Below, piece after piece: positions 1-8,330 of a stretch of 64,000 nucleotides of DNA. Made by a program: the position numbers and the translations under genes. Under the pieces are notes generated by a model. It did not search any database. It had not been told where the DNA came from and saw nothing but the letters and a program-made list of their open reading frames with translations. Each line of letters starts with the position of its first letter. The stretch's first letter is position 1. The stretch spans positions 186,001-250,000 of the forward strand of contig DIYL01000062.1 in assembly GCA_002428985.1 (NCBI GenBank). Reading direction: 5' to 3'. Origin of the DNA: Anaerolineales bacterium UBA6055 (GTDB lineage Bacteria > Chloroflexota > Anaerolineae > Aggregatilineales > Phototrophicaceae).

Positions 1-1427
1 CCACTAGCTCCTTTGAGCTCGGTATCATATCCTGATGGTAAACTCATAATGAAGTCGTGCACTCGTGCTGACTTCGCCGCAGAGATGACTTCATCCATAG
101 TTGCTAATGGTTTACCATAGCGGATGTTATCTGCAATGGTCGTGTTAAATAGATAGCTATTTTGTGGCACTTCACCTATATTTAAGCGTAGACTTTCTTT
201 CGTGACATCACGTATATCCACATCATCGACCAAGATTTGCCCATCTTTAACATCATAGAAACGCCCTACAAGGTTCACAATCGTACTTTTACCAGCACCT
301 GTTTCACCAACTAATGCGACAGTTTCACCAGCTTGGGCGACTAAGGTCACATCATCCAACACGATCTGTTCGTCTGAATAGCCGAATACAACATTTTGTA
401 GCTGAATTCGCCCTTCAATTGTTCCAAGTTGTTTAGCCGAAGGTTTATCTGCTATATCAGTTTCCGTATCCAATAATTCAAACACACGCTCACCAGCTGC
501 AAGCGCAGATTGCATCTGAGTATACAAATTGGCAAGTTGTTGAACTGGACGGAAAAATTGTTGCGAGTAGCTTAAGAAAGCGACCACAATCCCAACTGTG
601 ATTTCACCATTGAAGGCGAGATACCCTCCAAAGCCTGTTACAAGTACGGTTGCGATGGTCGATAGGACATCGATTGTTGGCGAGAATACAGTTGTGATAC
701 GGGCTGCATAGATATTGGCATCACGATTTGCGGCATTATCTTGCTCGAATTCTTGTATGGCTAATGCCGTTCGCGCAAATGCTTGTGCTTCACGGACTGT
801 TGATAGTTCTTGCTCAAGTTCTGCTGATAATTTTCCGAGGGTTTCTCGTGATGTGCGGAATGCTTTACGTGATTGACTCGAAAAATAGAATGTTACCAGT
901 ACCATCAATGGGATGATGATAATGGTTGCCAATGATAAACGAATATCCAAGGCAAACATCGCGATGACAATCGCGACAAGGCTGAAAAGCGATCCGAGAG
1001 ATTGTGTCAAAGATTGACCGAATAACGTCCCAATTGCGTCTGTATCATTCACTAATCGGCTCATCAGATCACCTGCTTCATGATCGAAATAATAGCCAAG
1101 ATGTAAAGTTTGTAAGTGCTTGAAGACATCTCCGCGTAACCGTAAGAGCAGGCGTTGTGCTAGGATACTTATAAGCCGAAGCTGTCCGATGAAACCGACA
1201 TAACCAACCAGATAAGTCGCAAGCAAGATCATCATTGTCTGACCTAAACCTGCACTATCTCCGAATGCGATAAACTCATCGATCGCCCGCCCAATTAATG
1301 CTGGTCCAGCAGCTTGCCCCAATGTAGACAAAATTAACATGATGATCGTACCCATAATGAGTGGGACTTCACTTCTTAAGTAAGCTAATAGCCGGACTAC
1401 TGTGCCTTGTTTAGATTGTGTTTGCAT
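1..1427 (-). CDS. ABC exporter subunit, consensus-type partner (partial, C-terminus cut by window edge)
   Basis: Translating the minus strand from the ATG at 1427 gives an open frame that runs off the left edge. It begins MQTQSKQGTVV, has a six-helix exporter membrane domain, then a nucleotide-binding domain with Walker A GETGAGKST and a Q-loop (EVPQNSYLF). The frame is cut just before the ABC signature, so Walker B and the switch histidine cannot be checked. Its start overlaps the last 17 bases of the upstream ABC gene, which implies translational coupling and a heterodimer. Family knowledge: such pairs export lipids, peptides or drugs; the substrate cannot be told from sequence. Confidence 0.93.
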   Translation of the reverse strand, partial: MQTQSKQGTVVRLLAYLRSEVPLIMGTIIMLILSTLGQAAGPALIGRAIDEFIAFGDSAGLGQTMMILLATYLVGYVGFIGQLRLISILAQRLLLRLRGDVFKHLQTLHLGYYFDHEAGDLMSRLVNDTDAIGTLFGQSLTQSLGSLFSLVAIVIAMFALDIRLSLATIIIIPLMVLVTFYFSSQSRKAFRTSRETLGKLSAELEQELSTVREAQAFARTALAIQEFEQDNAANRDANIYAARITTVFSPTIDVLSTIATVLVTGFGGYLAFNGEITVGIVVAFLSYSQQFFRPVQQLANLYTQMQSALAAGERVFELLDTETDIADKPSAKQLGTIEGRIQLQNVVFGYSDEQIVLDDVTLVAQAGETVALVGETGAGKSTIVNLVGRFYDVKDGQILVDDVDIRDVTKESLRLNIGEVPQNSYLFNTTIADNIRYGKPLATMDEVISAAKSARVHDFIMSLPSGYDTELKGAS

Positions 1428-3162
1428 GAATCTCATCATCCTCAAGCTGGCTATTTACAATATCAACATAGATTTGGCTGGTTTCCATCAAGGTATGATG
1501 CGTGCCCTGTGCAACAATCTCACCCTTGTCAATTACTAGAATTTGGTCAGCATTGCGAACAGTCGAAATACGTTGAGCTATGATGAAAGCCGTATGATTT
1601 TCGAGATAAGGTTTGAGTGCGAGTCGTAACTTAGCTTCGGTTTCAGCATCCACTGCACTCATGCTGTCATCGAAGATGAGAATGCGAGGATGAACTACTA
1701 AAGCTCGGGCAATCGCAATACGTTGTTTCTGTCCACCACTTAATCCAGACCCGCCTTCGCCAACATGTGTGTTATATCCATCGTCCAACTTCATAATAAA
1801 GTCATGTGCTTGCGCGATGCGACACGCTTCTTCAACCTCTGCATCAGTGGCATCAGCTTTCCCGAAACAGATGTTTTCACGGATTGTGCCACTAACGAGA
1901 TTTACATTTTGGAGAACAACCCCAATTTCATGTCGTAGTGATAGCAACTCAAGGTTGCGAACATCGACACCGTCAATTTTTACACTACCGTCTGTCACAT
2001 CGTAGAAGCGTGGTATGAGATTAACGAGTGAACTTTTGCCACTACCTGTCGGACCCAGTAAAGCAACAGTTGTTCCAGCACCTGCACGAAGTGAAATGTT
2101 CTTGAGCACGTTATCATCATTACCGGGGTAGGTGAATGAGACATTTTCAAAGACGACTTCACCCGCAACATCATTATGTAATTCGATTGCATTGGGTTTG
2201 CTATCTATTTCAATCTCGGTATCCAAAATTTCGTAGATGCGTTTGCCTGAAGCTTGTGCGCGGGATAATTGTTGTGCGATGAATCCAATCTGAAAAATTG
2301 GGGTGACTAGATAGGTGAGGTAGCTATTGAATGCAACCAATGTGCCGAGCGTCATTGTCTCAGAAATGACACGTTCTCCTCCTAACCAGATGACAATGAG
2401 TGTGGCAACATTTGATAGAAGGAACACTGTGGGAAAGCCAATAGAAAAGACATTCACCACTTGTAAATTCATATCATATAGCACTTTGTTCTGGTCGTTA
2501 TATCGTTGTAATTCACGCGACTCGGCTGTGAAACCTTTTACCACGCGAATGCCTTCTATATTTTCTTGTAAGATGTTATTGAGAATCCCTAGATTCTGCT
2601 GGACTTGACCAAACATCGGACCGAGTCGCTGGAAGATTTGCGCAAACACAACCACAATCAGCACAATCACAACGAGAACAGCTAGTGCTAGTGTCCATTC
2701 TGTTGTGAGTAAGATAATAATCGTGCCAATAAATGTCACAATTGCAGAAATGAGTTGCAATACACCCTGTGCATAGAATTGTCGCACACCTTCAACATCC
2801 GATGTAGCGCGTGTCATGAGTTGACCGACATTATGACTATCGTGGAATGAGAAGGATAGATTTTCGAGTTTGACAAATAAATCGTTTCGTAAATCGTAAG
2901 CGATACCTTGTGATGCTTTTTCTGACCAATAGGCATTGGTGAAGTTAAAGAGTCCACGCACAATGGCAATGATGACCAAGATGACCGTAATGGAGACAAT
3001 GACATCACTATTGCGGGCATTTAAGCCGTCATCAATTAGGTTTTGGAAAAGCTGTGGGGTAATCAGGTTGGTGGCTGTGACGATCAGCATAGAGATTAAA
3101 GCACCGATTGCCAACCATTTATAGACAACCAGTTGTTGTAAACCACGTCGAATAAGTTGCAT
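1411..3162 (-). CDS. ABC exporter subunit with a degenerate ATP site
   Basis: A 583-residue half-transporter: membrane domain (about 1-320) and nucleotide-binding domain (about 330-570). Walker A is GPTGSGKSS (370-378) and the signature LSGGQ is intact (474-478). The Walker B reads ILIFDD, so Asp499 sits where the catalytic Glu should be, and the switch His is Gln530 (IIAQRIST). Both substitutions mark the non-hydrolysing site of heterodimeric exporters such as TM287/TM288 and BmrC/BmrD. The gene directly precedes and overlaps its partner, whose hydrolytic residues lie outside the window. Start ATG at 3162; first gene of the pair. Confidence 0.93.
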   Translation of the reverse strand: MQLIRRGLQQLVVYKWLAIGALISMLIVTATNLITPQLFQNLIDDGLNARNSDVIVSITVILVIIAIVRGLFNFTNAYWSEKASQGIAYDLRNDLFVKLENLSFSFHDSHNVGQLMTRATSDVEGVRQFYAQGVLQLISAIVTFIGTIIILLTTEWTLALAVLVVIVLIVVVFAQIFQRLGPMFGQVQQNLGILNNILQENIEGIRVVKGFTAESRELQRYNDQNKVLYDMNLQVVNVFSIGFPTVFLLSNVATLIVIWLGGERVISETMTLGTLVAFNSYLTYLVTPIFQIGFIAQQLSRAQASGKRIYEILDTEIEIDSKPNAIELHNDVAGEVVFENVSFTYPGNDDNVLKNISLRAGAGTTVALLGPTGSGKSSLVNLIPRFYDVTDGSVKIDGVDVRNLELLSLRHEIGVVLQNVNLVSGTIRENICFGKADATDAEVEEACRIAQAHDFIMKLDDGYNTHVGEGGSGLSGGQKQRIAIARALVVHPRILIFDDSMSAVDAETEAKLRLALKPYLENHTAFIIAQRISTVRNADQILVIDKGEIVAQGTHHTLMETSQIYVDIVNSQLEDDEIHANTI

Positions 3163-3267
3163 GGTATTGCTCCAACATTATGAGGGCATATTTTAATAGT
3201 ATATGCCACCCTGAATGATGGAGCTATAAAATGAGGGAAATAATCGACAAAACAAGTATATTGTTGT

Positions 3268-4983
3268 TTAAATTTCTGCTTTTAACCACATAATTTGATA
3301 GGGTTCGATTGTTAGTGGAAGTGTCTTTTGCTGAGCAGAATAGTTATTTGATTGGATCAAGTCGTGCCAATCATCATGTTCGACAGGTATGGCAACACTT
3401 ATAGCTTGATCTGTGACATTATTTAACGCAATGATGCGATCACCCGTCAGTTCGTTTTGACGTTCTACTGCAAATATGCTTGAATTGAGTGTGTGAATGC
3501 GCTGTGTTGCTAATGGATGAAATGCGGATTGCTCACGTCGAATGGCAAGTAGATTCATATATGCAGAAAACACCTGTGATCTTAGTGATTGCTTGTTGTT
3601 GAGCTCTTCTTTTAACGCGTTATATTGGAGTTTTTCACGATTAATCGTCCGATAACGTCCGGTTTGTTCAACACCTTCGCGATCATTACGCGATCCAAAT
3701 AGACTGTGTACATAAATCCCTGGCACACCTGCAAGACATAAACCGATTGCCTGTGAGACAATAAAGCGTCTGACTGCAACCTCTGGGGATGAATCAACCA
3801 ACGCAGGCGGATTGATAGCATCAAAGTAATTGATATTTAACTCATATGGGCTTTGTGAACCATCACTATTGTTTTTGAAAGAAACATAACCGCCATGTGT
3901 TTGGGCTCGATCAACTAAATTTTGTATTTCTGCATCTGAAAGAATGCCTGTTACTGGGCGCAATCCAACACCGTCATGTGAAGCGATAAAGTTAAAAAAT
4001 GTGGTTTGTGCACCCGCTGGCTCGAGATTATCCGCCCATTGTGTCAATTTCGCTGTATCACCTGTTGCAAGTGTATGCAGAATGAGTGGTGGGAGAGGGA
4101 ATTGGTACACCATATGTGCTTCATTTGTGCCATCACCGAAATAAGAAATGTTTTCCTCATGGGGTACGTTGGTTTCTGTGACAATCAACACATCAGGTGC
4201 GACTATTTCAAGCGCATCCCGCATAATTTGAATAACGAGGTGGGTTTGCTCAAGGTGAATACTGGTTGTCCCAGCGATTTTCCACAAAAATGCAATAGCA
4301 TCTAGCCGGATTAGTTTTGCACCTTGTTCAACATAAAATAAGAGAATATCAATGAGCTCAATCAATACAGCTGGATTCATAATATTCAGGTCGATTTGAT
4401 CATCGCTAAAGGTTGTCCACACATGTTTTGTGCCGGATGGCGTTTCGACGGGTGTGAGTAAGGGTAGTGCACGGGGACGAACAACCTCTGATAAATCAAC
4501 GTCAGGTGACATGACTACAAAGTAATTACTATACGGTGATTCATCTCTTAAAAATGCTTGAAACCACTCGCTCTTTGCTGAAATATGGTTGAACACAGCA
4601 TCGAACATCAATTTGAAATCTTGTCCCATTGCACTGATATCATCCCATGTTCCATGCTCTGGGTTGACGGCTTTGTAGTCAATAACAGAAAACCCGTCGT
4701 CAGATGAATAAGGGAAGAATGGTAACAGATGTACACTATTGACGATTGGATGGATTGTCTCTTTTAAAAATTGATGTTGAACAGCTAACGGGTTTTCATC
4801 ATCGCGTTGAATTTGATCTCCATATGTAATCAAGACTACATCTTGCTCACCGAGTGGTAATTCATTGCTAGACGGCTGTTCGGGATATGCATTAAGTATC
4901 TGCTGGAGTTGTTGGAGTGTATCTTCAAAATGGTCTGGGTATAAAATTTTTAGTTTTTCAGAAATTGTCTCATAAGATGACAT
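3268..4983 (-). CDS. GH13_18 sugar phosphorylase (sucrose or glucosylglycerate phosphorylase type)
   Basis: A 571-residue alpha-amylase-superfamily barrel. The nucleophile is Asp228 (LIRLDAIAFLWK), the acid/base Glu270 (IVTETNVPH) and the third carboxylate is Asp337 (ASHDGVG). The FPYSSDDGFSVIDY block near residue 90 and the IHLEQTH segment are typical of subfamily 18, which reversibly phosphorolyses sucrose, sucrose 6'-phosphate or glucosylglycerate to glucose 1-phosphate. The exact substrate cannot be read from sequence. It is cytoplasmic with no signal peptide. It stands alone, divergent from the hydrolase at 5118, so the 134-base gap holds both promoters. Confidence 0.9.
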   Translation of the reverse strand: MSSYETISEKLKILYPDHFEDTLQQLQQILNAYPEQPSSNELPLGEQDVVLITYGDQIQRDDENPLAVQHQFLKETIHPIVNSVHLLPFFPYSSDDGFSVIDYKAVNPEHGTWDDISAMGQDFKLMFDAVFNHISAKSEWFQAFLRDESPYSNYFVVMSPDVDLSEVVRPRALPLLTPVETPSGTKHVWTTFSDDQIDLNIMNPAVLIELIDILLFYVEQGAKLIRLDAIAFLWKIAGTTSIHLEQTHLVIQIMRDALEIVAPDVLIVTETNVPHEENISYFGDGTNEAHMVYQFPLPPLILHTLATGDTAKLTQWADNLEPAGAQTTFFNFIASHDGVGLRPVTGILSDAEIQNLVDRAQTHGGYVSFKNNSDGSQSPYELNINYFDAINPPALVDSSPEVAVRRFIVSQAIGLCLAGVPGIYVHSLFGSRNDREGVEQTGRYRTINREKLQYNALKEELNNKQSLRSQVFSAYMNLLAIRREQSAFHPLATQRIHTLNSSIFAVERQNELTGDRIIALNNVTDQAISVAIPVEHDDWHDLIQSNNYSAQQKTLPLTIEPYQIMWLKAEI

Positions 4984-5117
4984 TGATGGCTCCTCCTAAG
5001 AATAGTAGTTATTGCCTTAAACTATACCTGTTTTGAATTTAGATAGAAATGAACTACTACTCATTATCATATTTTTGAGGACTATGTTATCTTTGATCAT
5101 AAGTGAAAGGGTAGCAT

Positions 5118-6125
5118 ATGAGTCAATTTGAGTTACAAACACATCTCGATAGAATCTATGAAACAACAGAGCGATTATTTACGTTTGATGTAACTGACCC
5201 ATCATCTGCACGTGCATGGCAAATCGTCTTTCGAGTTGCGTTACACGAAGCTCTAAAAATTGACTATCGTGAGTTACCTGATGATTTGAGTGCTGAATAT
5301 ATCGCGACATCCGACCAAGGCACATATATCCAAGATAAATACGCACTCAAATATGATGATATTGCGATACCCATGTATTTGCTTATTCCTAAAGCAGAGC
5401 CACCATACAAACCTATTGTCGCATTTCATGGTCATGGTATGGGTGCGAATTTGATCCTCGGTAATTATGCTAATGACCCTAACGCAGACATGTATCGCGC
5501 AAATGATGAAAACTTTGCCCAATGTCTCGCCCAAGATGGCTATCTGGTGTGTGTGATCGAACAACAGGGTTTTGGCGAACGGCTCACGGCTTTGACTTCA
5601 AAACCGGAAGGCGGTAATTCGTGTCGGCAATTGGCATTCAATTATCTACTCCACAATCGGACGCTACTTGGTGAACGGGTATGGGAAGGTATGTTAGCGA
5701 TTAGCTATTTGCTGAAGCGCAATGATATTTTGAGCGATCAACTGGCATGTGTCGGATTCTCTGGAGGTGGTACAACTTCACTATTTTTATCGGCAATCGA
5801 CGAGCGTATCCGTAAAGCGGTGATAATGGGTTATTTTTGTACCTTAAAACAGTCGATATTGGATATTGAACATTGTGAATGTAATTATGTCCCGAATTTG
5901 TTGACACTCGGTGAGTTAAGTGATATTGCTGGACTGATTGCACCGCGCTCTATTCACATTATCTCCGGTGAAAATGACCCCATCTTTCCGATAGCTGGCG
6001 TTCATGAACAATATGATCTTTTGGATCGGATTTATGAAGCGTTTGGTGCGGAAGATAAATGTCATCTATCTGTACATAATGGCGCACATCGACCGGATTA
6101 CGATTTGCTAGTCAGTGGCTTATAA
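5118..6125 (+). CDS. alpha/beta-hydrolase (acetyl-xylan-esterase/dienelactone-hydrolase-like)
   Basis: A 335-residue alpha/beta-hydrolase fold protein. The oxyanion region is AFHGHGMG (102-109), the nucleophile elbow GFSGGG puts Ser215 at the active site, Asp287 lies in GENDPIF and His324 in NGAHRPD, giving a complete triad in the usual order. No signal peptide is seen, so it is probably cytoplasmic. It resembles large-lid esterases acting on acetylated sugars or similar esters; substrate unknown. Start ATG preceded by AAAGGG. It is monocistronic, and the structured RNA gene copy A follows on the same strand after about 60 bases. Confidence 0.85.
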   Translation: MSQFELQTHLDRIYETTERLFTFDVTDPSSARAWQIVFRVALHEALKIDYRELPDDLSAEYIATSDQGTYIQDKYALKYDDIAIPMYLLIPKAEPPYKPIVAFHGHGMGANLILGNYANDPNADMYRANDENFAQCLAQDGYLVCVIEQQGFGERLTALTSKPEGGNSCRQLAFNYLLHNRTLLGERVWEGMLAISYLLKRNDILSDQLACVGFSGGGTTSLFLSAIDERIRKAVIMGYFCTLKQSILDIEHCECNYVPNLLTLGELSDIAGLIAPRSIHIISGENDPIFPIAGVHEQYDLLDRIYEAFGAEDKCHLSVHNGAHRPDYDLLVSGL

Positions 6126-6153
6126 GACTAGATGACAAATTTGCAAATTTTGC

Positions 6154-6182
6154 TTGCGATGGGCTGAAAAATAGGATATAGT
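6154..6182 (+). promoter_or_regulatory. sigma70-like promoter of structured RNA copy A
   Basis: TTGCGA (6154-6159), a 17-base spacer, and TATAGT (6177-6182). The same arrangement (TTGCGG, 17 bases, TATAGT) stands at the equivalent place before copy B, and the shared block ATTTTGCTTGCG begins in both flanks. An AT-rich palindrome AAATTTGCAAATTT lies just upstream. The conserved spacing with diverged spacer sequence argues that both are real promoters. Confidence 0.72.
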
Positions 6183-6188
6183 CTGATT

Positions 6189-6423
6189 ATCCCTAACCAA
6201 GGGAAAGGCGGTGTACTAGACCGCCTCTCAGGATACTTTGCAAAGTACATAAGTTTCCTGATGGTATTGTAACGCATGTCACAGCGCGCGTGTAGTTTGT
6301 GTTATCTATTGGCATCAGGAATAGCCGTCGGGAATCGCTTGATGTGGTTCGTCATTAGTACGATCGTTTATCGGATATATAGACGCCTGAGTAACGAGGG
6401 GTGTCGCCTCAGGTGGCTATTTT
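6189..6423 (+). ncRNA. candidate structured RNA gene, copy A
   Basis: This roughly 235-base stretch has no ORF and recurs inverted at 17722-17955. Predicted 5' to 3': small hairpin CCCT/AGGG (6191-6203); GGCGGT/ACCGCC (6207-6225); TACTT/AAGTA with self-complementary TGCA loop (6234-6247); long stem TTCCTGATG/CATCAGGAA (6255-6321) closing a domain with an inner TAACGCA/TGTGTTA helix; GAATC/GGTTC (6332-6350); and a terminal CCTGAG/CTCAGG hairpin ending in TTTT. Between copies the 5' hairpin and long stem change on both sides so that pairing is kept. Several helices contain G.U pairs only when read on this strand, which sets the orientation. Bases 6265-6311 are identical in both copies. I do not recognise the family. 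Confidence 0.72.
6379..6423 (+). terminator. terminator-like 3' hairpin of RNA copy A
   Basis: ATAG-A-CGCCTGAG pairs with CTCAGGTG-G-CTAT around a CGA/TCG inner stem, then TTTT at 6420-6423. The copy B equivalent has a slightly different stem and TTTGTGTTTT. It reads as the intrinsic terminator and 3' end of the RNA. Confidence 0.55.
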
Positions 6424-6429
6424 GCGTTC

Positions 6430-6438
6430 TGTTATAAT
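6430..6438 (+). promoter_or_regulatory. extended -10 promoter of the AraC gene
   Basis: TGTTATAAT is a perfect TGn-TATAAT extended -10 directly after the RNA terminator and 34 bases before the GTG start at 6472. No good -35 is visible. A start site near 6445 would give a very short leader. Confidence 0.5.
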
Positions 6439-6471
6439 CGCTTATATGTTGGCGCAAGCAGTCTCCATACA

Positions 6472-7395
6472 GTGGATCACATGCAAATGGACATGCCAAA
6501 AATGACTGAAAACAAGATTCCGATCCTACAATTTAGTAGCGAAAAAGCACAGGACATGCCATTCGAGATTTTCCGGATTGAGGGTAGAAATCACTATCCC
6601 GGTTATCCTATATCCTTCCGCAGTGATTTTTATGTCATTGTAGTTATCACAGCAGGTGCTGGTAACAGCTTTATAGATTTTCAGGCACATCCCATTGACC
6701 GTGGGATTGTCTATTTCATCACACCGGGGCAAGTGCAACAGTGGGCGAGTACCCGATCGCTAACTGGCTATATCTTGTTATTTCAGGAAAGTTTTTTGCC
6801 GATGAATGGTGCGGATCAAATCACCCCGCGCAGTTTTGATTATTTTCATCGTACTGATCTTGCACCCGTATTACAGCTTGGTGATCTGGAAGCGAAAATG
6901 CTAACGTTGTGTCAGGACATGCTGACTGCCTATCATGAGAAAGACTTTGGTCGTACAGCTCTATTGCAATCGTACCTACGCGTATTTCTAATTCAGTCAC
7001 AACGGCTATTTGTGCGTCAACAGACTACCGATAGTACCGAGTCAGTTGGATCGCTTGTTACCAACTATATTCGGCTCATCGATCAGCACTTTTTGCAAAA
7101 ACAGCGTGTGAATGAGTATGCAACGTTATTAGGTGTCACACCCGGTCATCTGACTGATACGACGCGTGAGAAGCTGGGTCTACCTGCGGGGCAGTTGATC
7201 CAACGACGAGTGCTTTTAGAAGCAAAACGAATGCTCACCTATGGCGAGAACAGTGTGGGTGAGATTGCCTTTAGCCTCAATTTTACGGATCCCTCGTATT
7301 TTGCGCGTTACTTTCGTAGAGAAACAGGTCAAAGCCCAACTGCTTTCCGTACACATACCCGAGAAAAGTACCTATTCCCCCGTTCTGAGTCCTAA
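6472..7395 (+). CDS. AraC-family transcriptional regulator
   Basis: A 307-residue protein: an N-terminal cupin-like sensor (about 20-140, FRSDFYVIVVITAG and ITPGQVQQW) and a C-terminal double HTH (about 205-300, with VNEYATLLGVTPGHL and VGEIAFSLNFTDPSYFARYFRRETGQSPTAFR). The start could be GTG 6472 or ATG at 6481 or 6487; no strong ribosome site decides. The second HTH is canonical. The likely target is itself or the membrane-protein gene 220 bases downstream, but this is inference. Confidence 0.88.
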   Translation: MDHMQMDMPKMTENKIPILQFSSEKAQDMPFEIFRIEGRNHYPGYPISFRSDFYVIVVITAGAGNSFIDFQAHPIDRGIVYFITPGQVQQWASTRSLTGYILLFQESFLPMNGADQITPRSFDYFHRTDLAPVLQLGDLEAKMLTLCQDMLTAYHEKDFGRTALLQSYLRVFLIQSQRLFVRQQTTDSTESVGSLVTNYIRLIDQHFLQKQRVNEYATLLGVTPGHLTDTTREKLGLPAGQLIQRRVLLEAKRMLTYGENSVGEIAFSLNFTDPSYFARYFRRETGQSPTAFRTHTREKYLFPRSES

Positions 7396-7480
7396 CATAA
7401 TAAGCTGTAAACCCCTATCCTATAATCATAAGCTTTGAAATATACTATTTTGCATAAATTCGTAGCACTTGATGAGGATG

Positions 7481-7514
7481 GTTTATAAACACTGTTTATG
7501 CCCCTATATAAGGG
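7481..7514. promoter_or_regulatory. possible operator dyads before the membrane-protein gene
   Basis: GTTTATAAAC (7481-7490) is a perfect palindrome and CCCCTATATAAGGG (7501-7514) an imperfect one, 20 bases apart centre to centre, in the 219-base gap between the AraC gene and 7615. They could be regulator sites; nothing proves it. Confidence 0.25.
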
Positions 7515-7614
7515 TGCTTGTGATACGAATGATGCAGATAACCTAACACCAACAGCTTATATTCAATAGCTGCTTGTCCAATTTTCTAATTGATGTATGA
7601 ACTTGAGGTGACCT

Positions 7615-8319
7615 ATGGACTCACAAATACCTGATATTCTTTTCCCTATCATTACACTCACTATTGGTAGCGCAATTGCTCTTTATAGTTGGCAACGATC
7701 GCGGACAGTTGCGATCATTGCCATAGCTTGGGCAATTGCCAGTATAGCTCTAGCACAAATTCCCTATGTCCAAAGTCCTGACAGTTGGACGGAAGGTGAT
7801 GCGTTCGGCTTCAACGTATTTAACGCTATTTTTGCGATTCCTGTGATCATCCTTGTTGTTGCATCATGGCGTTCGAAGGCGTTCGGGAAATTTATGAGCG
7901 ATACACCATCATGGGTTTTAATGGCAACTCAAATCTACCGTTTATCGGGTGCGACGCTTTTGATTTTGTACTTGGAAGGATTGCTCCCTGCTGAAATTGG
8001 CTTATCCAACGGGATACAAGATATTATTATTGGCCTCACTGCTTTGCCTGTTGCATGGGCATTATATCGAGGTTTTTCATGGAGTCGTAATCTGGCAATC
8101 GTTTGGAATCTAGTAGGGTTATTTGACTTTGTCAGTGCGGCGATGGTTATTTCACTATCACATTTCGGCATTATTGACATTTCGCCTGTGCCAGCGCGGA
8201 TGGGATTGTATCCGTTATCACTTATTACAATCTATCAGGTTGCTGTGGCATTTTTTATTCATTTATACTTGCTACAACGTCTGTTTCGTAGTCCTGTACT
8301 AGAATCAGCTCATTCATAA
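7615..8319 (+). CDS. multi-pass membrane protein of unknown function
   Basis: A 234-residue hydrophobic protein with about six to seven predicted membrane segments (near 8-25, 32-50, 68-86, 102-122, 132-150, 158-180 and 200-222). The loops carry GLSNGIQDIIIG and SWSRNLAIVWN. No catalytic or transport motif was recognised. The start is supported by GAGGTGA a few bases upstream. It lies downstream of the AraC gene on the same strand, so it may be its target. It ends 11 bases from the convergent P450. Confidence 0.75.
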   Translation: MDSQIPDILFPIITLTIGSAIALYSWQRSRTVAIIAIAWAIASIALAQIPYVQSPDSWTEGDAFGFNVFNAIFAIPVIILVVASWRSKAFGKFMSDTPSWVLMATQIYRLSGATLLILYLEGLLPAEIGLSNGIQDIIIGLTALPVAWALYRGFSWSRNLAIVWNLVGLFDFVSAAMVISLSHFGIIDISPVPARMGLYPLSLITIYQVAVAFFIHLYLLQRLFRSPVLESAHS

Positions 8320-8330
8320 TAGAGTAGGTA

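Noticed and set aside
6150..6424. 6S RNA or a riboswitch
   Set aside because: The 5' and 3' ends do not pair with each other as in 6S RNA; the copies have unrelated neighbours and one reads away from the nearest start codon, so it is not a cis leader.
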